Assembly: GCA_026196445.1 (NCBI GenBank)
Contig: JAPHTE010000199.1
Coordinates: 1 to 20,123, forward strand
DNA: 20,123 nt
Source: Lysobacterales bacterium
GTDB taxonomy: Bacteria > Pseudomonadota > Gammaproteobacteria > Xanthomonadales > SZUA-36
Direction: 5' to 3'
Shown here: positions 7,471 through 14,506 of the stretch, piece after piece
Numbering within the stretch: position 1 is the stretch's first letter
Layout of the letters: each line of letters opens with the position of its first letter
Translations under genes and position numbers: made by a program
Notes under the pieces: model-generated
The model's input: only the letters and a program-made list of their open reading frames with translations
What the model was told of the DNA's origin: nothing
The model's database searches: none

Positions 7471-8240
7471 CACCGGATAATGCCGCGCTCTGCATTTCTC
7501 AGGAATTCGACCAGCGGCCGTATTTCGGTTGAGTCGACGGCCATTTCTTCCAGCTTGATGATGGCATTGTCCAGTGACAGTCCTTCGCGGTAGATCGCCT
7601 TGTAGGCGCGCCTGACCTGCCGGATTTGCTCCGAGGTGAAACCACGCCTTCGCAGGCCTTCCGAATTTATCCCCTTGACCTTCGCCTTTTCACCGGAAAC
7701 CGTGACGTAAGGTGGGACGCTCTGGTTTACGTGGCTGGCGAAGGAGGTGAAGCTGTGTGCACCGACTTCACAGAACTGGTGGATCAGGGCGTACCCGGAA
7801 AGTATCGCGTGGTCGGCGATGGTGACGTGGCCGGCCAGTGCCGAGTTGTTACCCATGATGATATTGTCGCCGATGATGCAGTCGTGGGCGATGTGCACGC
7901 AGGCCATGATCCAGTTGTTGTTACCGATGCGCGTGACACCACCGCCCTGCATGGTGCCGCGGCTGAACGTGCACAGTTCACGGATCGTGTTGTTGTCGCC
8001 GATGACGAGCTCGGTGTCCTCGCCCTTGTATTTCATGTCCTGTGGTTCTTCACCGATGGAGGTGAACTGGAACACCCGGTTGTTCTTGCCGATGGCAGTG
8101 CGCCCGGTGATGACGGCATGTGGTCCGATCCAGGTGCCGGAATCGATACGCACCTTGGCTTCGATGATGGAATAAGCGCCGACCTCGACATCGTCCGCGA
8201 GTTCGGCTTTTGGGTCTATCAGGGCGGTTGGGTGGATCAT
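7470..8240 (-). CDS. lpxA: UDP-N-acetylglucosamine acyltransferase
   Basis: 256 aa. LpxA catalyses the first step of lipid A synthesis, moving a 3-hydroxyacyl chain from acyl carrier protein to the 3-OH of UDP-GlcNAc. The N-terminal two thirds show the hexapeptide repeats of the left-handed beta helix; the catalytic histidine is His119 in HIAHDC (E. coli His125), and the C-terminal helical region with GINSEGLRRRGFT is typical. At the hydrocarbon-ruler position (E. coli Gly173) this protein has Phe167 in GAHSFTSFASH, a bulky residue that should favour shorter acyl chains. It follows fabZ after a 44-bp gap and its stop overlaps the lpxB start. Confidence 0.97.
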   Translation of the reverse strand: MIHPTALIDPKAELADDVEVGAYSIIEAKVRIDSGTWIGPHAVITGRTAIGKNNRVFQFTSIGEEPQDMKYKGEDTELVIGDNNTIRELCTFSRGTMQGGGVTRIGNNNWIMACVHIAHDCIIGDNIIMGNNSALAGHVTIADHAILSGYALIHQFCEVGAHSFTSFASHVNQSVPPYVTVSGEKAKVKGINSEGLRRRGFTSEQIRQVRRAYKAIYREGLSLDNAIIKLEEMAVDSTEIRPLVEFLRNAERGIIR

Positions 8241-8258
8241 GATATTTTCTGCACTCTT

Positions 8259-8273
8259 TCAGGATTGTCCTGA
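8259..8273. repeat. Hairpin in the lpxA-fabZ gap
   Basis: TCAGGA-TTG-TCCTGA, a 6-bp perfect stem with a 3-base loop. Read on the plus strand it is followed directly by TTTTT, like a small terminator that would act on antisense transcripts; in the gene direction it has an A-run before it and no T-run after it, so it should not stop the operon transcript. Confidence 0.35.
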
Positions 8274-8284
8274 TTTTTCCGGGG

Positions 8285-8734
8285 TTAACCCTTTGAACAC
8301 AAAATTTCGCAACTGGCGGTCCGTTGGCCGTCGACCGTGACGCGGGCTTCGTACTTGCCCATGCCACGCATGATGCGGGTCTGCTTGACCTCGATCAAAA
8401 GCTGGTCACCGGGTACTACCTTGCGGTTGAACCTGGCGTTGTCAACCTTGACCAGGTAATAGATCCCGCCGAGATTTTCGGCCGTCGCCAGGGCGACATA
8501 TGCCAGGATGCCACAGGCCTGCGCCATGGATTCGAGGACCATGACACCAGGCATAACAGGCATATCGGGGAAGTGACCCTGAAAAAATGGCTCATTGACT
8601 GTCACGTTTTTGATCGCGGTGAGCGTTTTTTCCGGCTCGAGCGTATAGGACAACACCCGGTCGACCAGCAGGAACGGATAGCGGTGCGGCAGTATGCGCT
8701 TGATTTCGTCGATGTCAAAGGGTGTTTCAATCAT
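8285..8734 (-). CDS. fabZ: 3-hydroxyacyl-[acyl-carrier-protein] dehydratase FabZ
   Basis: 149 aa from the ATG at 8734; the frame is open ten codons further but that would overlap lpxD and give an atypical N-terminus. FabZ dehydrates 3-hydroxyacyl-ACP in fatty-acid elongation and competes with LpxA and LpxD for the same hydroxyacyl-ACP pool, which explains its place between them. The hot-dog fold signature is clear: ILPHRYPFLLVDRV, then GHFPDMPVMPGVMVLESMAQ with the catalytic His54 and Glu68 in the same numbering as E. coli. GGAAAAG lies about nine bases before the start. The lpxD stop is four bases upstream. Confidence 0.97.
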   Translation of the reverse strand: MIETPFDIDEIKRILPHRYPFLLVDRVLSYTLEPEKTLTAIKNVTVNEPFFQGHFPDMPVMPGVMVLESMAQACGILAYVALATAENLGGIYYLVKVDNARFNRKVVPGDQLLIEVKQTRIMRGMGKYEARVTVDGQRTASCEILCSKG

Positions 8735-8738
8735 GTTG

Positions 8739-9776
8739 TCAGTCTTTTCCGATTTGTTTTTCAAGTTTCGTTACGCGTTTTACCAATCTCTCCAGCTTAC
8801 GCAGGTATGCAACTGTCCGGTTCCACTCTTTCGTTGGCCGTGCTGGCAAAGCCGCACCCCATGTTGTGCCGGGCTCAACGATGGATTTCGTCACCACGCT
8901 CATGGCATGCACCGTGGTGCGGTCAGCAATACAAATATGTCCGACCGTGCCGGAATTACCAGCGAACATGCAGTAATTCCCGATCCGGGTGCTGCCCGAA
9001 ATACCCACCATGGCAGCCAGGGCAGTGTGCGCGCCGATCTCAACATTGTGGGCAATTTGAACCAGGTTATCCAGCCGGACGTCATCCGCAAGTACGGTGT
9101 CGCCGATGGCCCCGCGGTCAATGGTTGTGTTCGCTCCGATTTCGCAGTCGTTGCCGACTCTGACCGTGCCGAGTTGCGGTATCTTGACCCAGTGGTCATT
9201 GTCAAATGCCAGGCCAAATCCATCGGCGCCTATCACCGCGCCCGGATGGACGATGGTGCGTTCGCCAATGGTGACACCTTCGCACAGGGTCACGTTGGCC
9301 TTCAGTGTGCTGCCGGCTCCCACTGAACAACCCGCCAACAACACGCAACCCGGCCCGATGGAGCAGGCATCGGCGATGGAGCAGCCGGGACCGATGACAG
9401 CGTTTGCGCCGATGTGAACGTCCTGTCCCAGCGTCGCCGAGGTATCAATATGGGCACCGTCTTGTATACCCGCGCTGACCGGTTTACGTGGATCAAACAT
9501 ACCGGCCACTCGCGCATAACTTACGTAGGGGTTATCGGAGATCAAGGCATTGACCGAACAATGATCGAGTTCATCCGGTGCGACAATAACCGCCGCAGCG
9601 CGGGTCGATTTAAGCTGATCACGGTAAGCAGGGTTTGATAAAAAGCTTATATGCGCCGGGCCGGCACCGGATAGGGTGGCCACGCCTTCGATGAGAGTAT
9701 CCCCATCGCCGTGGTAGCTGAGACCAAACTGTTTGGCCAGCTCGGACAGCTTGATACTGCGGACAGATTTTTGCAT
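8739..9776 (-). CDS. lpxD: UDP-3-O-acylglucosamine N-acyltransferase
   Basis: 345 aa. LpxD adds the second 3-hydroxyacyl chain, at the 2-amino position of UDP-3-O-acylglucosamine. An N-terminal uridine-binding domain (about 1-100, with SFLSNPAYRDQL) is followed by hexapeptide repeats of the left-handed beta helix (about 105-310); the catalytic histidine is His243 in QIAHNVEIG (E. coli His239), and the C-terminus is a basic helix (about 318-345). The length is that of the family (E. coli 341). The ATG at 9776 has GGGA seven bases ahead. The gene follows skp after 41 bp, as in E. coli. Confidence 0.97.
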   Translation of the reverse strand: MQKSVRSIKLSELAKQFGLSYHGDGDTLIEGVATLSGAGPAHISFLSNPAYRDQLKSTRAAAVIVAPDELDHCSVNALISDNPYVSYARVAGMFDPRKPVSAGIQDGAHIDTSATLGQDVHIGANAVIGPGCSIADACSIGPGCVLLAGCSVGAGSTLKANVTLCEGVTIGERTIVHPGAVIGADGFGLAFDNDHWVKIPQLGTVRVGNDCEIGANTTIDRGAIGDTVLADDVRLDNLVQIAHNVEIGAHTALAAMVGISGSTRIGNYCMFAGNSGTVGHICIADRTTVHAMSVVTKSIVEPGTTWGAALPARPTKEWNRTVAYLRKLERLVKRVTKLEKQIGKD

Positions 9777-9817
9777 ATGAAAATCCCGCTTATATTCCGG
9801 CGTAGCAGATTTCAGAG

Positions 9818-10345
9818 CTACCGAAGCGATTGCTCCCGTTTATCCGCTTCGAACTCCACCCTGAGCTGGTCGAGAACCAGTTGCGTGATGTCCAGTGACG
9901 GGTCAGCGTAGACCACGGGACTCGAAAGGATCAGGTCGTAACCATTATCACGGGCAATTTGTTCCACGGCCTGGTTGATTTGATCTTCCAGTTTCTGGAC
10001 TTCCTCGGTACGGCGGAATGACAGTTCGTCGCGCAGATCTTCTTTTTGACGGTTGACGTTACGGCGCATCTCGCGCAGCTCGCGCTCCAGGCGTGTTCGG
10101 GCGTCCTCCGCCATGTCACCCATCGCCAGGCGGTCTTCCATGGACTGCACCTGGCGCTCCTGGAATTCGATGGTCTCGTTACGGGGTCGGAATTCGAGAT
10201 CCAGCTTTTCCCGGCCTGCCAGGACTTGGGGCGCATTATCAAGTACCTGTTTCATGTCCACGTAACCCACGCGCAACTGCTGTGCTGTTGCCGGGGTGGC
10301 AACGACAGTGAATAACAGCAGTAATATGGGTAACAAGCGCTTCAT
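9818..10345 (-). CDS. skp: Periplasmic OMP chaperone Skp/OmpH
   Basis: 175 aa. Skp is the trimeric periplasmic chaperone that holds unfolded outer-membrane proteins on the way to the Bam complex. A signal peptide covers residues 1-21 (KRLLPILLLLFTVVATPATA, cleavage before QQLRVG). The mature protein begins with the beta strand GYVDMKQVLDNAPQ that forms the trimer body, then a long charged coiled-coil (about 45-130) forming the tentacle, then the closing strand region YDLILSSPVVYADPSLDIT. It lies directly downstream of bamA, its functional partner, across a gap of about 145 bp. No strong ribosome-binding site precedes the ATG. Confidence 0.95.
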   Translation of the reverse strand: MKRLLPILLLLFTVVATPATAQQLRVGYVDMKQVLDNAPQVLAGREKLDLEFRPRNETIEFQERQVQSMEDRLAMGDMAEDARTRLERELREMRRNVNRQKEDLRDELSFRRTEEVQKLEDQINQAVEQIARDNGYDLILSSPVVYADPSLDITQLVLDQLRVEFEADKREQSLR

Positions 10346-10387
10346 AAGCCCAAATTGTACTCTTTTTGTGCTTATGTATTAAGCAAC

Positions 10388-10407
10388 AACCCGCATATTG
10401 CACCAGT
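10388..10407. repeat. 20-bp repeat, copy 1 (bamA-skp gap)
   Basis: AACCCGCATATTGCACCAGT. It differs at one base from 17945-17964 in the pyrH-frr gap. Part of it (10393-10406) also has an imperfect inverted partner at 10457-10470. Confidence 0.6.
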
Positions 10408-10470
10408 TGGAAGAGATTTCTTTTGTAAAATTATGAAATTACGGTAGAAATATATGCTGGCACAATATGC
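10393..10470. repeat. Imperfect inverted repeat enclosing an AT-rich segment
   Basis: GCATATTGCACCAG (10393-10406) and CTGGCACAATATGC (10457-10470) are inverted copies matching at 12 of 14 positions. Between them lie 50 bases rich in A and T. The pair occupies most of the non-coding gap between bamA and skp and could be a regulatory site, a folded RNA element or the remains of a small mobile element. Confidence 0.5.
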
Positions 10471-10489
10471 AGCCCAGGCGTTCAGGGCA

Positions 10490-13042
10490 CTAGAAGGTTG
10501 TTCCGAAAGAGAACTGCAGACTTTCGGTGCGGTCACCGTCGAATTCCTTCAGCGGTATGGCGTAGTTCATTATGATCGGGCCCACTGGTGCCTGCCACGT
10601 TACCGAGATGCCGGCAGACGCCCTGAACAGGCTCGCGTCAAAGGCGCTCAGGTTTTCATAAACGTTGCCAACGTCCACGAACAGGGCGATGCGTGAGCCG
10701 CCACCCTGTGTGAATGGTGTCGGAATAGCGATTTCAATGCCACCAGAGACTTTCAGGTCGCCGCCCACGGCACGACAACTGATCGCGCCGTCCTTGGGGC
10801 CCAGAGTGTTGTCTTCAAAACCACGGATATCACGTACGCCGCCGCCGTAAAAGTGCTCGAAGAACGGTAAACCGGTATCAAGGTAAATAACTTCCTCTGG
10901 CAGACAATTGGGCGGGTTGACGTAAACAACGTCTCCGTTGTCGTCGTAGATTGGGTTTCCATCTTCATCCGTGGACGGCACCAATTGTGAAGGCACGGGC
11001 TCAGCTGAAGACGTGCTGTCGTAATTGTCATAGGAATCGCCGTAACCTACGTCACCGTGGAACGAGAACACCAGGTCGGCCCAGATCGGTATGTACTTGG
11101 CGTAGCGGTAAAAAATCTTATAAAACTCACGGCTGCTGCCCGGCAGGGAGGCTTCCAGCGCCAGGCGCTGCGAGGAACCGCGGGTCGGGTTCAGGAAATG
11201 GTTACGCGAGTCACGTGACCACGAGGCAGAGAAATCGTAGGTCCTGAAATCCCTTTCGTCGCTGTCCAGGATACCGTCATTGTTGTGGTCCAGCGAGGTA
11301 GACAACGGGTCCAGTGGACTGCGAACAAAATAATCTTCCGGACAGATGCCGTTTTGGTTGATGTCATTACAGATCGTCGTGTCCGGGTCGTCCGGGTTGA
11401 CGATGTAATATTCACGCACATACCTGCCGATGTTGAGGTCGGTTTGCCGGATGCCGAGACCGGCGCGCAGGTAGTCGACCTCGGTGATCGGTATACCGAA
11501 ACTCATGCCGCCGGCGGCCTCGGTGCTGGTAAATGTCGAGATGTTTGCTCCGGCCTGGTCAAATTCCTGGTAGCGCAGGTAAAAACCACGGCTGACACCA
11601 TCCTCGGTCCAGTAAGGGTTTTCGTAGCTGACCGAAAAGCTGTCGATAATGCTCGAATGGGACAGGGACAGGCCAACGCGTTTGCCACTGCCAAGGAAAT
11701 TGTCCTGCTGTACGCTCAACGAAGCAATCAGACCCTGTATCTGTGAATACCCCAGGCCAATCGAGAAACTGCCTGCGGCGCGCTCCTCGACGGTGACCTC
11801 GACATCGATCTGGTCATCGGTGCCGGGTACGGCCGGTGTTTCGATATTGACCGATTCGAAATAGGTCAGGCGTTGCAACCGGATCTTTGATCGATCGATG
11901 GCGGCCTGCGAGAACCAGGCGCCTTCGAACTGGCGCATTTCACGGCGTAACACTTCATCCTTGGTGCCGCTGTTGCCGATAAAAGTGATCTGGCGCACAT
12001 AGACGCGTTTTCCCGGGTCGACAAAGTAATTGATTGTCACCAGGCGGTTTTCACGGTCGATTTGAGGAATCGGGTTCACGTTGGCGAAGGCATAACCGAT
12101 GTTCGACAACAGCGCCGTGATGTTCTCGACACTCTGCTCCATCTTCTTGCGTGAAAAGATGTCGTTTTCCGCGGTCATGATCAGGCGCCTGAGGGTCTCC
12201 TCCTCGATCACCAAATCGCCGGTCACCTGGATGCCTTCAACACTGTACTGCTCGCCCTCGATGATGTTGGCGGTGATATAGATTTCCTGCTTGTCGGTGC
12301 TGATGGACACCTGCGTGGATTCGACGTTGGCGTCGATATAACCACGGTCCTGGTAGTAAGAGCGGATTTTTTCCAGGTCGCCGGACAGCTTTTCACGTGA
12401 GTATTGGTCATCCTTGGACCAGAACTTCCAGAACGGTGGGATTTTGGATTCGAATTCGGACTTGATTTCCTTGTCGGTAAACAGGGTATTTCCGACGATA
12501 TTGATATGTTGAATCTCGGCCGTCTTGCCTTCCTCGATGCTGATGGAGATACGCACGCGGTTGCGGTCAAGTTCCACCACGCGGCTGTCCACCTGCACCG
12601 CGTAACGGCCCTGGCTGAAATACTGCTTGACCAGTTCCTGCTTGATGCGGTCCAGTGACTGGGGCTGATAGACCTCACCCTGGGCAAGACCGATATCCGC
12701 CAGTACCGGGTACATGTCTTCGTCCTTGATAGCCTTGTTGCCGGACAGTGAAATCGACGCGATCGCCGGGCGTTCCTGGACCCTGATGACCAGGATGTCG
12801 CCTTCGTGTTCCAGCTTGACATCACTGAAAAACCCGGTTTGGAACAGTGCGCGCAGTGCCTGGCGGGCATCGGCCGCGGTCAGTAACTCGTTGGTATCGA
12901 CTGGCAGGTAGTTGAACACAGTGCCTTCTGAAATGCGTTGCAGGCCCTCGACCCGGATATCGGAGATAACGAACGGATCAAGTGCCAGAGCGGATTTCGC
13001 ACTAAACAGGCCACAAAGCAGGATTATTAAAATTCTTCTCAT
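10490..13042 (-). CDS. bamA: Outer-membrane protein assembly factor BamA
   Basis: 850 aa from the ATG at 13042 (a TTG one codon earlier is possible). BamA is the core of the Bam complex that inserts beta-barrel proteins into the outer membrane. A signal peptide (about 1-21) is followed by five POTRA domains (about 23-90, 91-171, 174-263, 265-342, 345-420) and a 16-strand barrel (about 425-850) ending in phenylalanine, the outer-membrane protein signature. The conserved L6 lid motif is present as IRGF rather than VRGF. Two surface loops are unusual. The loop corresponding to E. coli L4 has an insertion with an EF-hand-like calcium loop (DHNNDGILDSDE, about 585-596) and a CNDINQNGIC segment (about 558-567). 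The L5 loop is long and acidic (about 670-720), while L6 lacks the E. coli cysteine-containing insertion. The gene lies between rseP and skp. Confidence 0.97.
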   Translation of the reverse strand: MRRILIILLCGLFSAKSALALDPFVISDIRVEGLQRISEGTVFNYLPVDTNELLTAADARQALRALFQTGFFSDVKLEHEGDILVIRVQERPAIASISLSGNKAIKDEDMYPVLADIGLAQGEVYQPQSLDRIKQELVKQYFSQGRYAVQVDSRVVELDRNRVRISISIEEGKTAEIQHINIVGNTLFTDKEIKSEFESKIPPFWKFWSKDDQYSREKLSGDLEKIRSYYQDRGYIDANVESTQVSISTDKQEIYITANIIEGEQYSVEGIQVTGDLVIEEETLRRLIMTAENDIFSRKKMEQSVENITALLSNIGYAFANVNPIPQIDRENRLVTINYFVDPGKRVYVRQITFIGNSGTKDEVLRREMRQFEGAWFSQAAIDRSKIRLQRLTYFESVNIETPAVPGTDDQIDVEVTVEERAAGSFSIGLGYSQIQGLIASLSVQQDNFLGSGKRVGLSLSHSSIIDSFSVSYENPYWTEDGVSRGFYLRYQEFDQAGANISTFTSTEAAGGMSFGIPITEVDYLRAGLGIRQTDLNIGRYVREYYIVNPDDPDTTICNDINQNGICPEDYFVRSPLDPLSTSLDHNNDGILDSDERDFRTYDFSASWSRDSRNHFLNPTRGSSQRLALEASLPGSSREFYKIFYRYAKYIPIWADLVFSFHGDVGYGDSYDNYDSTSSAEPVPSQLVPSTDEDGNPIYDDNGDVVYVNPPNCLPEEVIYLDTGLPFFEHFYGGGVRDIRGFEDNTLGPKDGAISCRAVGGDLKVSGGIEIAIPTPFTQGGGSRIALFVDVGNVYENLSAFDASLFRASAGISVTWQAPVGPIIMNYAIPLKEFDGDRTESLQFSFGTTF

Positions 13043-13080
13043 CAACTCGGATCCGTAAGGGTTAATTCCAGGCAGGTAGT

Positions 13081-14457
13081 CTATCCAACCAGTCGTAAAA
13101 TATCGTTAAAAAATGCCAGTCCCATCAAACCGAACAAGGCCAGCAGGCCGATATACTGGCCTTTTTCCTGAACCTGATCAGACACCGGGCTGCCCTTGGC
13201 CAATTCTATCAGGTAATAGAGCAAATGCCCCCCATCCAGTACAGGAATTGGGAGTAAATTGAGAATTCCCAGGCTCAGGCTGATGGCGCCGAGGAAAAAA
13301 AGGAAGTTGGAAACACCGGCATTGGCCGAGCTGTTGGCGAATTGTGCAATGCTGATCGGGCCGGACAGGTTCTTGACAGAGGCTGAACCGGTCAGCATAC
13401 GTCCGAGCAGCCCCAGGGTCGAACGCGTCAGCCGCCACATTTCATTCGCTGCGGCGGCGAGACCGTCAAACAGGCCATACTTGTGCAGGAAATACGCACG
13501 TTCGGCCTGCGCTTGTAGCTCTGCGCTGGGTGCCTGGTTGACAATGCCCAGGATTAAACGGCTGGAAAACGCACCGGTACTGCTCTTTTCTGGCGTGACC
13601 TTCAGTTCAAGCGTGCCACCGGCACGTTCGACGGTCACAGCAAGCGGTTCATCGGCCGACCCGTGTTGTTGCACGAGTGCCCCGACCCAGGCCCAATCCG
13701 GGACCGGCTCCCCGGCGATTTCTGTTATGCGGTCGCCGGCTTTGAATCCGGCCCGATAAGCCGGGCTGTCCGGGCTGACCTCGCCGACTACGGCGGGTAA
13801 CTTCATACGCCACGGCGTGATGCCGATGGCCTGCAGGGTTTTTTCTTCGTCAAATCCGGCTTCGAGTTGGCCGAGATCCAATTTCACCTGTCGTTGCAGT
13901 CCGTCCTCCCGCTCCAGTTCGACGTTGACCAGGTCACGGTCCAACGCCCGCGTGATCAGCCCAAGCATGGCGTGGGACCAGGTATCCGTATTTTCGCCGT
14001 CGATGGTGACGATGCGGTCGCCGGCCTCGATCCCGGCACTGGCTGCAATGCCGCTTACTTCGCCGATTACCGGGCGTGACTCGGGCATACCGACCAGGAA
14101 CATCATCCAGAAGGCCAGCAGGGTGAAGATCAGGTTGAAAACGGGGCCCGCAATTACAATGGCGATCCTTTTCCAAACCGATTTACGGTTGAAGGCCTCG
14201 TCCAGGTCCTCCCGGTTGACTTCACCTTCACGCTCGTCCAGCATTTTGACGTAACCACCCAGCGGGATAGCTGCGATAACGTACTCGGTGCCGTCACGAC
14301 CTTTCCTTGACCACAACTTGCGGCCAAAGCCGACAGAAAACTTGAGTACACGCACACCCATGCGCCGGGCCACCCAAAAGTGGCCGAACTCATGAAATGT
14401 GATCAGTAGCCCGAGAGCAACAAGCAACCACCAAATTGAACCCAGAAATTCAGACAT
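13081..14457 (-). CDS. rseP: Site-2 intramembrane metalloprotease RseP
   Basis: 458 aa. RseP cuts anti-sigma factor RseA inside the inner membrane, releasing sigma-E in response to outer-membrane stress; it also removes remnant signal peptides. The zinc site is complete: HEFGH at 22-26 in the first membrane segment and Asp408 in LLPIPVLDGGH near the C-terminus. Two PDZ domains lie in the periplasmic part (about 128-200 and 222-292, the second with SPAYRAGFKAGDRI). Conserved GGYVKMLDE and four membrane segments fit the family; E. coli RseP has 450 aa. It lies between dxr and bamA, the order common in gammaproteobacteria, which puts the stress protease beside the assembly machine whose failure it reports. 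Confidence 0.96.
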   Translation of the reverse strand: MSEFLGSIWWLLVALGLLITFHEFGHFWVARRMGVRVLKFSVGFGRKLWSRKGRDGTEYVIAAIPLGGYVKMLDEREGEVNREDLDEAFNRKSVWKRIAIVIAGPVFNLIFTLLAFWMMFLVGMPESRPVIGEVSGIAASAGIEAGDRIVTIDGENTDTWSHAMLGLITRALDRDLVNVELEREDGLQRQVKLDLGQLEAGFDEEKTLQAIGITPWRMKLPAVVGEVSPDSPAYRAGFKAGDRITEIAGEPVPDWAWVGALVQQHGSADEPLAVTVERAGGTLELKVTPEKSSTGAFSSRLILGIVNQAPSAELQAQAERAYFLHKYGLFDGLAAAANEMWRLTRSTLGLLGRMLTGSASVKNLSGPISIAQFANSSANAGVSNFLFFLGAISLSLGILNLLPIPVLDGGHLLYYLIELAKGSPVSDQVQEKGQYIGLLALFGLMGLAFFNDILRLVG

Positions 14458-14506
14458 CAGATAAGTATTCGCATAGTATTAACGGGCCATTTAACAAGTC
14501 CTGGTA

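Noticed and set aside
7626..8273. 215-codon plus-strand frame opposite lpxA
   Set aside because: Its Val/Asp/Gly pattern is the reverse complement of the hexapeptide repeats of LpxA.
8324..9163. 279-codon plus-strand frame opposite fabZ and lpxD
   Set aside because: Antisense shadow across two conserved genes and their junction.
10354..10382. TTAATA-17-TACAAT on the minus strand ahead of skp, promoter-like
   Set aside because: The -35 is poor and the start point would leave a leader of only a few bases without a ribosome-binding site.
12569..12575. GGAACTT on the minus strand, resembling a sigma-E -35 element
   Set aside because: It lies inside bamA coding for POTRA residues and no matching -10 is found at the required distance.
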